Of a DNA stretch of 64,000 nt, positions 15,138 through 27,422 are shown piece by piece; positions within the stretch are counted from its first letter, which is position 1, and each line of letters starts with the position of its first letter. The position numbers and the translations under genes were made by a program. A model generated the notes under the pieces. The model made no database searches. It saw only the letters and a program-made list of their open reading frames with translations, and had not been told where the DNA came from. This stretch comes from Glaciozyma antarctica PI12 (taxonomy: Eukaryota; Basidiomycota; Microbotryomycetes; Kriegeriales; Camptobasidiaceae): positions 818,607 to 882,606 of the forward strand of contig KZ627151.1 in NCBI GenBank assembly GCA_002917775.1, written 5' to 3'.

Positions 15138-15187
15138 GGGAGGGAGCTGTGTATGCCTTGTTCATTATGCATTTGAGACCAGCTCGT

Positions 15188-16159
15188 TTATTGCGACCCT
15201 TGCCCCTCCTGCTCCTTCTTCAACCTCCTTCCTTCCGCTCGCCATTCCTTGAACGGCACCGGAGGAGGGTAGATGCCCAACTCGGTCCGGAGCTCCTTGA
15301 TGTCCTTCTCCCACTGCTTCTCCCACTCGACCCCGATCAAGCACTCGGCACTCCCACCGCACTTGAGCGCCCAAGCGCCGTACGTCGTCATCAACCGTCT
15401 TCGCTCGGACGTTTCCATCCGCAAGGGACCAAAGACGCCCGAGAGGAGTGCGACGGGGAGGTTGAAGTTGGCGAGCTCGAACCATTTGACGACGAGTTCG
15501 GCGGGGAGGGAAACGCCAAAGCCTAGTAGGACGTGGTAGAAGTCGTGCGATTCGCGATACCGCTGCATGATGTAGGCCAGCTCGGGATCGTCGATGTACC
15601 GGACCTGTCCTCGCGTCGTTAGCTGGAGGAAACGCGGCGAGCAACGAAAGAGGGACTTACGGGATCTCGAGTATCTGGAGTGACTTTGTTGCGCTTCAAC
15701 CAAGAGACGTACGCGCGTCCAAGGGAGCCCTCTGGCATCTCGGCGAGTTTGGCCAGGTCGACGCTCTCCTCGGTGATGCGGGGTCGTTCGCGGAGGATGC
15801 TTCGACCGGAGGGAGTGGTGCGCATCTTGTTGCGGAGGGAGGAGAGGAAGGGGCCGGCGGTGGTTTCAGAAAGGACGGCGATCATGTCTGCGAAGGAGGG
15901 AGGTGAGCGGGTGCGCCGAGATGGTGAGCTCTGGGGGCGGACCATGGCGGTTAGGATCGATGAGAGAGGCGAAAGCGCTCCCTACGGCGAGTAGAGTTTG
16001 TTGGAAGGCGTTGGTGGGGACATGGCCTGGGTAGGAAGACGGTGCGTTGGAGCTGGATGGGCGGGATTGGGTAGGGGAAGTGGGGAGAAGGCGAGAAGTG
16101 CTGGCGATTGGGGCGACCAGTCGTCGGGCTGTCGTTGATGCCGAATGTCTGATTGACAT
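15188..16159 (-). CDS. COQ4: COQ4, ubiquinone biosynthesis protein
   Basis: COQ4 acts in the mitochondrial CoQ synthome on the matrix face of the inner membrane. The diagnostic metal motif HDxxH-x11-E is intact in SHDFYHVLLGFGVSLPAELV. The conserved C-terminal part continues with FELANFNLPVALLSGVFGPLR and ends with a charged tail. The start at 16159 gives MSIRHSASTTARRLVAPIAS, a basic Ser/Ala-rich mitochondrial presequence. Middle exons carry SGRSILRERPRITEESVDL and GSLGRAYVSWLKRNKVTPDTR. There are three exons with short introns near 15610-15660 and 15890-15945. Its stop is only about 50 bases from that of the convergent FN3/coiled-coil gene. Confidence 0.95.
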
Positions 16160-16295
16160 GCTTGAGAGAGTGCTGGGGTTTGGGAGGAGGGAGAGGAGCA
16201 GGAGGGCGGAGGCGTGCTCTTTGAGGCGAACGACGAGCGCGTTGGTCTTTCTTCCTTCTCCCCTTCTCCTTCGACCGCAAACACCTTTTAATATC
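16160..16295. promoter_or_regulatory. Shared divergent promoter of COQ4 and GDP-fucose synthase
   Basis: The two start codons are 136 bases apart, so the promoters must overlap or abut. No known site was recognised. Confidence 0.45.
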
Positions 16296-18133
<1,838 letters not shown>

Positions 18134-20775
18134 TTATGCGGCAGTGACGGTGGCGAGCTCAGTCGCGACTTGATCTGCGCACGTCGGAGGAATCAGCGAA
18201 AGCCGCAACGATGGAAGAAAGAGAGTACGCACCCAGCTCCGCGACCTTCTGAATCGGCGCCTCCTCCCCCGCCTGCGACCCCGTACTAACCGTCGTCGGC
18301 GCCGTCCCCTCCTCATCATCCTCCGAGGAATGACCATGCGAAGCCGCTCCCTCCTCTCCGTTCTTCCCAGGCGACGCCGGCTGCTCGCCTCCCAACGTCG
18401 TCACCGCCGCCGCCTCCGCTACGGCCTTGGCATCGACGCGCGAGGGAAGGGCGTTGGGGAGGACCCATTCGGGCCAGTGAGCGCGAACGCGGACGAAATC
18501 GCCAAAGACTTCGAGGATGGGAGTGAGGCCCATTGTCTCGCGTACGATGGCGTGGTCGCTCGTGAGGTTCTTGATGCGGTTGAAGTTGGCGATGACGGAG
18601 ATTTCGATCCAGCCTTGGTCGTCCATCTGCGTTTCGCGAGGTCGTCAGTTTTAGTTTCCGCGGAAAGAAATCGAGGAGACGGACCTTGGTGCGAAGGAAC
18701 ATGTCACGGCAGAGGTTATCGACCGACATGTACCACTCAAGCTGACCGAGGAGCCAGTAGCGCGTAGGATCCAGCGTGTAGGGGTCGAGGAGAGGCGGAG
18801 CGACGGACTGGGCAGGGAAGGTAGGGACGCCAGATTGGGCAGGGTAGAAGGCGGCCGCAGCGAGGTCGGGAGTGTACGAGGCGTAAGGGACGACGGTGTC
18901 GACGACGTGCGTGCGGACAGGGTACGCAGCGCGGTTGTTGACGCCTCGACCGCGGACGGATCCTCCGCGACCTCCGCGAGGTGCGGCGGCACGGAAAGCG
19001 TTGGGCGCAAAGTCGCGGGCGGGTTGAGTGGGCGTGGCGGCGGTGGGGTCGACGAGGTCGGACCGTTTGCTGGGGTTGGGAGGAGTGGGGCCGGATTGAC
19101 GAGGTTCGCTGGTGCCGGGGACGTTGGGGGTACGATTGCTGAAGGGACGGAGGACGGCACCAGGGGCGCTGTTGGTTCCGTTGCTGAGGAGGGGAGGGTT
19201 GACGAGAGACGCAGGGAGAGTCGAAGTGGAGGGTTTTTGAGGGAAGTCGGCGGGAAGAGGCCTGCGGGAGTCGGTCGAAGGGCCAGTCGGAGGAGAAGGG
19301 CGAGTAGCGGGGGTCGACTTCTTGCCGTTCGCGACAGGTGCAGTCGTCGCAGCACCGGCAGCAGCTGAAGCTCCGTTCGCCGCCTTGGTCGTCGCCTTGG
19401 TATCTCCAGCACCCGTAGACGTTGCTCCTACGGCTCCTCCGGCTTTGGGCGCGTCGACGGCACCATCTCGTCGCGGAGCCTTGACGCGCTTCTCTCCTGC
19501 AGCAGGGGCAGCGCGAGTCGAGGGAGTTCCAGCATGGCGAATGTCGACCTTGATCGCGATCCACTTCGTCTTGTCGCCTCGAGGAACGGAAAGAACAGTC
19601 AGCTTGTAGTAGGGGCGAGGAAAAAAGATGCGGAAACCGAACGCACCCTTCTTCTTCGGCGCGGCCTCCTCGAGTCCCTGCTCAGCAGCCTTCGCCGCCG
19701 CAGCCTTGGCCTTCTTCGACTTTTCCTTGACGACAGGCACCTCCTCGTTCGGTGCAGGCCAGCTCTCACGGTCGCCGACGGGCGCCGCACCGCTCGCTAG
19801 CTCCCGCAGGCCACTCCCACTCCATCCATCACCGCGTCTGGGAGCCGGGGAAGGGGCGGAACCTGTTCGTGCGGCGTTGGGGAGAGGGTCGAGAGAGGCG
19901 AGAGGGGAAGGAGTGGAAGAGGTTGGGGCGTGGGCGGAAGGGGTGGGAGCTGGGGAGGCGGAGGACGAGGCAGACGACTTGGCCGAGTTAGTAGCGTTCC
20001 TTTTGGCGGCCGATCCTTTGCTCGACGTGTTGGTGTGCGAGTTCTCCTTGGCGGCGCGCTTCTCCTTGTGAGGAGCAGCAGAGGTGGGGACGGTGGACGA
20101 AGGAGCGGCGGGGACAGGCGTAGCGGCGGCAGCTAGCTGATCCTTGCGAACGCTCCAGACGTTGACCTTGGGGAGAGGGGCGGGAAGTTTTTCCTTGAGC
20201 GGAGGAGGAGGGAGAGAGTCGATAGCGGGGAGGGTGGAAGTGGAGGGAGCTTCGGAGAGGCCAGAGCCGGAGATGGGTTCGGTGGACGAGGTCGAGTCGG
20301 AGGGAGTGTTGAGAGAGGGGATCAAGTCGTCTACTGGGAGAGTGCTGGAGGAGTCGGTAGGGTTGGAGGAGGATGCAGTGGTCGAGAGGTCGACGGGAGC
20401 GAAAGTCGGAGAGGGGAGAGCGTCGGTCGGATCCGCTGCGGCCCAGCTCGTGCTCGTGCTCTCCACCACCTTCTTCGCCTGCGTGGTCGTGCCGCTGCTG
20501 GACGAGGACTGGTGGTGCCGTCGTTGAGTGGACTCCCTCGGGGTTGCCGACAGACTGGGTCGGCGTCCTTTTTTCTCCTTCTTCTCCTCCTTGATCCACC
20601 CGCCCGTGGAAGGTACTCCGCGAGAGCTCCCAGCCCTCCAGTTGTCGGAGCTGCTCGCCTTGGAAATGGGAGCTGGTGCGTTTGATTGAGGAGTTTGACG
20701 AGCCGGAGGAGGAGGAGGAGTCGAGTCGTCGAGAGCTGCCGTCTTTGCTCGCTGAGCCCAAGTTTGAGAGGCCAT
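18134..20775 (-). CDS. La-motif RNA-binding protein (LARP1/Slf1-Sro9 type)
   Basis: This large, mostly disordered protein has a C-terminal La motif: YWLLGQLEWYMSVDNLCRDM, then an intron, then MDDQGWIEISVIANFNRIKN and DHAIVRETM. These are the aromatic and basic RNA-contact segments of the LARP winged helix. The long N-terminal part is Ser/Thr/Pro/Ala-rich with basic clusters. An RG-rich patch (RGGRGGSVRGRGVNNR) sits just before the La motif. The absence of a following RRM and the Ser-rich lead-in fit yeast Sro9/Slf1 and LARP1 relatives, which bind mRNA and ribosomes. Start is MASQTWAQRAKTA. One intron near 19580-19650 splits KKKG and DKTKW, and two others lie near 18640 and 18200. Confidence 0.88.
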
Positions 20776-21094
20776 CTTGCTGGAGAATGAGTTCGAGTGA
20801 GCTGATAGAGCGCAAGTTGAGCTAGGCGAGTTGAAAAGGGACAAAGGTTGAGGAGGGAACAAAAAAGAGAAAGGGACAAGAATCAAAGGAGTTAAGCAAT
20901 TTACTTGACTCTAATTGCAGAGTAAGTAAATTACTTACTCGAATTAGCCCGAGGTACTCGCGCCAACTCTCTCTCCTCCTTACTCTTATTAGAGTTGACT
21001 ACGACAACCAAACGCGCTGGACGCCCATTCCCTTTACACACGACAATCACGAATCGCCCTACTCAACTCTCAAAGCAACTCGTCGACCGTCTTA
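20776..21094. promoter_or_regulatory. Divergent promoter region (LARP-like / DUF4048-like)
   Basis: The 319 bases between the two starts contain an AT-rich island unlike the surrounding GC-rich DNA, including a near-perfect inverted repeat (20898-20932). Confidence 0.45.
20898..20932. repeat. AT-rich inverted repeat (hairpin or dimer-binding site)
   Basis: The left arm AATTTACTTGACTCT (20898-20912) and right arm AGAGTAAGTAAATT (20919-20932) are reverse complements except for one unpaired base, around a six-base loop. A related TTACTTACTC copy follows immediately. It lies about 120 bases upstream of the LARP-like start and 160 upstream of the DUF4048-like start. Confidence 0.7.
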
Positions 21095-23336
21095 ATGGAG
21101 GACCTTCCTCCTCTCGCCTCAGCAACCAGCGCACCTTCATCAACTCCACGACATTTAAAGCGACTAAGTCTATCAGTATCATCACTCGGCTCTCCAGGCT
21201 CACCATCCCCTGTACGACTCAACTCGCTCAGCTCTCCCCGGTCACAATCACCCCGGATCCAGCGACTCGGTACAGGCGGTTCAGCAGACGGTAGCCCAGC
21301 CTCCGCACCCCCAAACGGCACCACTTCCTTTCCCCTCGCCTCTCCCAACCTCCAGTCCAACCCCTCCTCCCCGACGTACGGCGGGACGCGCTCCCCGGGC
21401 GCGCCGTGGTCATACCCTCGCGCCTCAGCCTCTCCCGTAACGCCTGGAGGAGGAGGGCCGCGAGGTGGACACTCGAGGAGGATGTCGAGCATCTCGTACA
21501 GCTCTTCGCGCGAGGTCGACTCTTCGCCTAGAGGTACGCCCGTCTACGGCAGCGGCGGCGGCGCATTGGGCTCCTCCTCCTCCCCGATCCCCTCTCCCTC
21601 TCCTTCCTCCTACCTCGCGCGCTCAAGAGCGGAAGGAGGTCATCCCGATTCGCTAGGCCGGTCGCGTCGATCAGAGGATTCGGTGAACGGGAGCAGGAGC
21701 TTGAACGAAGTGGAGGAAGAGGAGGATGGAGACGATGGGGAGTCGGCGAGGGATGAGAGTGGTCAGGCGAGCTTCCTGAGTCCAGCGCGATCAGTAGTGA
21801 GCATGGGAGCGCAACCGACGTTGACAGAGGTGAACAGCGACCTGCTGAGCTTCATTGCGAAGAAGGAGCGCAAGGTGTTGGAGCTTCGCGAAGGTGAGTT
21901 TAGATGATGCGGCGTCCAACGCAGAGTGCCGAGCTGACGCCTTGAGCTATCCGCAGAGCTAAAACGACACGACGAGGAGCTCAAGAACCTCAAGAAAAAG
22001 TGGGAGTCCATCGTCGCCCGTTCCCTCGCCTCCTCGAACCCTCCCACAACCACCTCGATGCCCCGACCTCCCACCACGGCCGAAAACAGCCGACGCATCT
22101 TTTCCCGCTCCTCGACTCTCGCCTCCTCTCCCTCCGTCTCCACAATTCCCACCTCCCCTCGCTCAACCGTCAACCGTCGACGTCGTCTCCTCCCCTTTCG
22201 ATGGTCCCTCGCTCGACGCGAACCTCGGCCCTACTCCCGATATCGAAATTGTCGAGAGCGTTCAAGCCGCCAAAGCCTGGATGGGCGGCGTCTTTGGCAA
22301 GGTCCTCGAAGCCGTCGGCGGAATGGACGACGCGCAGGATGGGGTCGGAGGACGTCTTCGTCCGCTCGAGGAGGAGGAAGAGCCCGAGGAAGGCGCTCCC
22401 GACCCGTCGTCCCCTCCGCGCAAAGCGCCCACCTCTCCTTCGACCTCGCACCGCATTTCGAGTTCGGCGTCCGCTTCGTCCGTTGACGAATGGCGCGCGC
22501 ATCGAACGACGAGCGTCGCATCGACTTCGACGAGCAGCACGAGCTCGTTCGGGTTCGGAGGCATGGTGCGCCCGCCTTCGGATTCAGGCGCGAGCGAAGT
22601 GACGATCCAACCCGTCGTCGCCCCCGTCGAAGCCGTCTCCGAGAAATCCCTCCCTCCTCGACCTCGCGTCAACGCCCTTAGCGAAGGAGGACACAATAGG
22701 CGACGAAGCACGTTCGACATGCTCGGGAGCGCAGCGGGGAGTTTGGGCAAGCGATGGGGTGCCATCTCCTCGTCCGAGACGTTCAAGTCGGGTCGAGCGG
22801 CGGCTCTCAATGCGGTCGATACGTTCGAGCGTCGGTTGACCGAGACGCTAGGACCACTCGACGCGCCCGGCTCCGACGCTCCCTGCTCCGACTCCTCGCC
22901 CGAAACGACCAAGGACGCTCCCGCCCTGAAAGGCTCCGCGACGCTGCCGAGCGGAGCGGGAGTCTTTTCGTCGTGGAAGAGTGCGGCACCGGCGTCGGCG
23001 GCGGCGAAGGAGCGAGCGGGGGAGCAGCCAAAGGTCGCCAAACCGAAGAAGGGGGATTGGGATTGGTCGGCCTTCCTCGAGGGGCCCACGGAGGCGGCGA
23101 ACGGGGGAGGATACCGTCGACCGTCTCTCACGCCCAAGGCTTCGTCCTCGCCCAACCTCTTTGACGACGTCGTCCCGAGTACGACGGCGTTGGGCCCACC
23201 TCTCGACCCTTCCTTCCCTACGCCGTACAAGTCCCGTCGAACACTCTCCTCCGTCCCATCCCCTCAACAACGAACGACTTCACCTCGAGCCTCGATGGCG
23301 CCGGCGATCAAGGAGGCGGACGAGTGGGGTTGGTGA
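21095..23336 (+). CDS. DUF4048-like Ser-rich protein, frame broken by a 7-bp duplication
   Basis: This is a basidiomycete protein of unknown function with features I associate with DUF4048. They are an HLKRLSLSVSS-type N-terminal motif, then LLSFIAKKERKVLELREELKRHDEELKNLKKKWES (split by an intron near 21893-21956), and a C-terminal KPKKGDWDWSAFLEG followed by EADEWGW at the very end. The rest is Ser/Pro-rich and probably disordered. The frame up to about 22163 and the frame from about 22178 differ by one, with no plausible intron between. The junction is an exact tandem CAACCGT duplication (22164-22177). Removing one copy would join PRSTVDVVSSPFDG in frame. It may be an assembly error, an allele or a true null. 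Confidence 0.75.
22164..22177 (+). repeat. 7-bp tandem duplication in the DUF4048-like gene
   Basis: CAACCGT occurs twice in direct succession at the exact place where the reading frame changes. Confidence 0.9.
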
Positions 23337-23464
23337 TTTGGCGAGGTTGATGAAGGGGAGCGGTTTCGTTTGTCGTAATGCATTATTTCGTACGCCTGCA
23401 CGAACGAGGATTCACAGAACAGAGTCGTGGTTTGCAAAGTTGCGAAAGCTGCGATCGGGACTCC

Positions 23465-25424
23465 CTAGTCCTCCCCCTCCCAATCGACCGTCATGTCGAT
23501 ATCCTCCAACTGCCCCGTCCCTCCCATCGGCTGCGCCGTACTCGCCGCGGAATTGTACGCCTGCATCAAAGGAGTCAGCCACCAAGGTCGAAAACCGAAC
23601 TCGTTCGAGCGAGACGCACCTTCTGAACGAAATCCTTGCTGGCGCCAATGACCCAGCCCCTCTGAACCAGTTCCGCATCGAAATTGGCGGCAAAGTTGAT
23701 CGCTCGAGTCACCCGAGCGACCGTCGCGTGAGTGTTGAACGGCTCGGGGTCGTCGGTGAAAGTGACAGTGACGCCGAACCAGTCTCCTCCAGCCGGGTGG
23801 GCGATCGAGCCATGAACTTCTCCCGCGGTGATCTGTGCGGGCGTCAGGGTGGTCGCCCCTCGATGGAGCTCGAAGAGAGATGGACTGACCATGCGGAGAA
23901 CCTCCTGCTCGGCCTCCCTGAGACCCGCTTCGTCCAGCGAAAGGTCGACAGCTTGAGCGATGTCGGAAAGCGAGAGGGTGATGTAGGTCTCGGTAAGCCT
24001 TTGGATCGTGCGCCTTCGGAACGCTCGAGCGCACTGGCGGAGGAGGCCGAGGTTGTAGTCCTGCATCGCGGTTCAGGCGACGCTCGTGGAGGGAGTACGC
24101 GGAAGCTCACCTTGGCGAACGTCTCCTGATGCTTCTCGAGGACTGCTTGGATCTTCTGCTTGTCGTGAGAGGTGTACGCGGTTGCATAGTCGGTGTAGGC
24201 CCCGCAGTGGTTCTTCGCGGCCGTAGTGACAGCGGCGGAGGTGTATTTTGGAAGCGCATGAGTCTGCGGGCCGAAAGATAAGCGGGTGTGCTGCAAAAGT
24301 CACGAGGAAAGCTCACTTTTCCATTCGCGAGAAGCTGGATGAGGATGAGCTTCTTGAACGCGTCGAGCTGCATGGCGCTGACTCCGGCACCCGGCGCGCT
24401 GACGCACTGCAAAGTTCCCCATCAGCTCCAGCTCTCGCGCCAATAAAGAGACGAGCGCGCACAGCATTCAGCATGTCTGCCGCCATCGTGTGATCCTGCA
24501 GAAGCGCTGCGATTACGCCTCCGAGGTAGTGGTAGAGCAGATGATCCTGGTAGCGCACAGGGAAAATCTGGTTGCGAGGAGCGTTAATGGCATACCGCTG
24601 ACGGATAGCGTCTTCCTTACCGTGGTGTCCACGTCAGTGATAGGCTGCGCGAGGACGGTGCGAGCGTGTTCGTAGCGTCGCGAGCTCAGGACGGCCTACT
24701 CCACCTGTCAGCCACATTCACAGATAGCGGAACGAAAGTACGCACCTGGAGAAAGATGGGATGGAGGTTGGTGAGGTAGCCAGCGTACCCGATGCGTTGT
24801 ACCAGGTTCTTGAGAGGCAAGACGGCAAGGCCGGGCTGAAGCAAATCGTCAGCTACTGTGAGCTCGAGAGGGGGACCAGAGCGTCCGTACGCTTCGTGCA
24901 ACATTGGCAAGGTGGATGAGCTGTTTGGCGAAGAAGGTAGCTGTCCTCGACGCCGTCAGCGCGTACTCGAGCCCCCTCCACGCTCGTGCTCACCTTGCTC
25001 GGGGACAAGTCGCAGCTGCTGAGGATCGAAGCGCTCCGTGAAGCTCAAGATGAAGGGCAACAGCACTGCAAGGTCTGGCTGCGTAGCGGAGCAACGAGCG
25101 TTGCTGTTCCATCGCGCCTGTCAGCTCGCCTTGTCCCTCCACCCCCGAGTCCGAAACGCACAGGATGAACAGGTAGCCGACCGCTGCCGTCTCTGGCAGA
25201 AGGCGTTCCAGCGGATCCGATCCATCCTTGAGAGTTCCCTCGAGTACTCCAGGCTGGCTGGCAGCTGTTCTGCTCGTGCTGGACTTGTCGACCTTCCTCA
25301 AGGCGGGGATCACTGCGTCGTCGCCCAGAGTCAGCTCGTCGTGATGGCGCTGGGGATAGCTGGGGCGCGTACCATCTTTCGCCTCTCCTCCTATGATAAG
25401 AGCGCAGATATCGTCGAGATCCAT
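23465..25424 (-). CDS. CSN3: COP9 signalosome subunit 3 (PCI protein)
   Basis: CSN3 is a scaffold subunit of the COP9 signalosome, which removes Nedd8 from cullins. The start gives MDLDDICALIIGG. The middle has TPR-like helical repeats with VRYQDHLLYHYLGGVIAALL, QDHTMAADMLNAV and MQLDAFKKLILIQLL, which corresponds to the family's KK-LI-LI segment. The PCI winged helix follows, with YITLSLSDIAQAVDLSLDEA and the two strands ITAGEVHGSIAHPAGG. The acidic tail ends DIDMTVDWEGED. There are about ten introns. Assignment rests on the PCI pattern and the CSN3-like helices; the main alternative is another PCI subunit (eIF3 or proteasome lid), which I consider less likely. Confidence 0.82.
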
Positions 25425-25894
25425 CGCGTGAGGTGGAGAGTAACGCGCGCGGAGGAGCCGAGTCGGGACGCGAAGGCTGTGAAAGTTAAAATTAAGAGTG
25501 AAATACTCGCGAGTTATTTTTTTGCTCCTATTCTTCCTTATCTCTTCGCAATCGTTTCTTCCGTTTGAGGCTGCTGAGAAGGGATTAGAGGAAGTCGAGG
25601 CGTTCTGTGCAACTGGCAGCGAGAACAAGGAACGCTGAGCTGGAATCTGAGCTCGTGCGTCCCGCTTGAACTCTCCTCGCTGGACCGTCGCTCCCCTGAA
25701 GAGGACGGCTCCGTCAGCTCTGCCACGTCGCGAGATTCGTAAGTCGTGTTCAATTTCGCAAGATAAAACGGGGAGGGGGTATTAAAGAAATGGCACTGAT
25801 TGGAAAGGAGCGAGGCGAGACTGAAGAGGAATAGCGAAAGGCGTCAGGTCTTTGAGAAGGGCAACGGCGTAGAGTACGAGCTCACCCAAGAGAT

Positions 25895-26440
25895 TTACGG
25901 CTGAACCGTAGAGGTCAGCACGACCTTCATGTTTAGGACGGCGGCATGAAGCTGCGAAGACTCGTTAGTACGCGCGTCTACACGATATCGAGCCTATCGC
26001 TTGCGTTTGCGGGCTTACTGCGTAGCGAAGGAGGTCAGCTTCAGCAGGTACAGAAAGAAGCTCGAGAACGCACGCATTGATCTCCTTGTAACCTTCAAGG
26101 CGAGAGGGCTCCTGCTGCTTCGTGCGCAGGACGTCGCTCACCTCCTGAACCTCGATGCGAAGGAGAGCGACTAACCAAGCTAAAGTCAGCTCTCCGTTGC
26201 GAACCAGAAAGCTGAAGCAACTCACCAGACTTGGGCGACGAAGGCCGCCGAACTCGAGCGGCCGCTTCGCCCGCAGGATGCCAGAAGATCCTCTGCTCTT
26301 GCTGCTGTGTTCCGCACTTCCGCTCTGTCAGTCCTGAGGCTCTCACTCTCCGGCCAAAAAACAGCTTTCCACAAAGCGGTGACTTCCGCAAAGAGCCTCA
26401 ATGAGAAGACGCAACGAGTCAATCTGAGCGTTCGAGTTGG
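25895..26440 (-). CDS. Unidentified spliced reading frame, possibly a gene remnant
   Basis: Two or three exons can be read. One reads QQEQRIFWHPAGEAAARV to RRPSSPKS. After an intron (CTGAC branch, 26168-26225) comes VALLRIEVQEVSDVLRTKQQ, then LEGYKEINACVLELLSVP and AEADLLRYA. A second intron with an ACTAAC branch joins LHAAVLNMKVVLTSTVQP and a TAA at 25895. The helical character and proper introns suggest a real or formerly real gene. The 5' part runs toward degenerate repeat units near 26470, and no start codon is convincing. No family was recognised, and coordinates are approximate. Confidence 0.35.
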
Positions 26441-26459
26441 CAATACGGTACGAGAGAAA

Positions 26460-26660
26460 GGAATGATGCAGATATCGCAGTTTCCAGCTCACAGTCTGTC
26501 AAGCGCACCTACTTGTGTGTAGATTAGGCGCGACAGCGTTTACAGACCCGATCTGCTCTGTCCAGAGCGCCAGCGGATCCCAACCCAACCCAATCTCGCT
26601 GCCACGGGTTCGTGAATGCAGATATCGCAATTTCCAGCGGCGCGCAGTCTTTCCTAGTGG
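26460..26660. repeat. Two degenerate copies of the 140-bp repeat
   Basis: Segments anchored at GATATCGCA (26471 and 26621) share long matches with the main array. These include the CACAGTCTGTCAAGCGCAC, ACAGACCCGAT, CTCTGTCCAGAGCG and GCGGATCC blocks. Their spacing is 150 rather than 140 bases, and divergence is much higher than inside the array. Confidence 0.75.
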
Positions 26661-26680
26661 CACTGCACCCAAATCCTCAG

Positions 26681-26777
26681 CGACCCGAAGGTCGTGCCTC
26701 ACACAGTCACCAACACCGGGCGCTTTCCGAGGTACCACGAGGAGCTCAAGGCGAGGCTCAAGGCGCGAGGGAAGTAG
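26681..26777 (+). pseudogene. Isolated terminal exon, parent gene unknown
   Basis: After a perfect acceptor (TCCTCAG) an open frame reads DPKVVPHTVTNTGRFPRY then HEELKARLKARGK and a TAG. Composition and codon use look like a genuine protein C-terminus. However, the DNA upstream is repeat sequence with no matching 5' exons, so this is probably a gene 3' end stranded in the repeat island. I do not recognise the family. Confidence 0.4.
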
Positions 26778-27122
26778 GCGCGGAAGAGTAAGGGCTGAGC
26801 AGGGAGGCGCCAGTCCAGGAGTAGTACATTGGGGGGAGGGTACTGGGGGGGGGGGGGTAGTGGGATGGGCATTGGATTGGAGGGACGAGGATGGACGGAG
26901 GGAGCGAGGACGGTTGGAGATGAGCGCGGCGGCGCTGGGACGGGGCTAGGAGCCGGCGGTGTGACGGGGGGAGGCACTTCTGTTTACATTACATTGCGTT
27001 TCAAGTAGCTGGACACTATAGGACTCGCTCCACACCCCGTACTCCCCCCTCTCCTTGCCTTCGGGCTCTCCCACATACTGGTGGTCTACATGGGCATAGC
27101 TTGACATAACTAGAAATTAAGA
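26778..27122. other. Intergenic, G-rich, no gene seen
   Basis: This stretch contains a G homopolymer near 26851-26864 and purine-biased DNA, then an AT-richer stretch leading into a TATC microsatellite. No gene is supported. Confidence 0.4.
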
Positions 27123-27142
27123 TATCTATCTATCTATCTATC
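27123..27142. repeat. TATC microsatellite, five units
   Basis: Five consecutive TATC units mark the left edge of the repeat island. Confidence 0.9.
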
Positions 27143-27162
27143 GGAATCCGCGCCTCTGGGCC

Positions 27163-27422
27163 GATCTTGCGGAGCTGCTCCCCGACCTAGGTCGAGGCTG
27201 TTCGTCGCGTAAAGCTCGTCGATCACGACCGCATACGCAGGAAACATGCTGCCAGAACAGCGTAGCAAGGGCGGAACTTGGGGGACCAGAGGAACCGGGA
27301 TCAGCGCGCGCCAGCTCGGAATCAGCGAATCCGTGCTGATCTTGCGGAGCTGCTGCCCCACCTAAGTCGAGGCTTTCCCTCGCGTGAAGCTCGTCTATTA
27401 TGACCGCATACGCAGGGAACAG
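27163..27422. repeat. Direct repeat pair of about 85 bp, 175 bp apart
   Basis: GATCTTGCGGAGCTGCT starts at 27163 and again at 27338. Similarity continues through CTAGGTCGAGGCT/CTAAGTCGAGGCT, AAGCTCGTC and GACCGCATACGCAG to about 27245 and 27422. On the minus strand both copies can be read as FPAYAVxIDEL-like peptide, but no gene could be built from them. Confidence 0.75.

Noticed and set aside
18835-19368. Plus-strand Gly/Val/Arg-rich open frame opposite the LARP-like gene
   Set aside because: It is the antisense shadow of the low-complexity coding strand, with no motif or splice logic.
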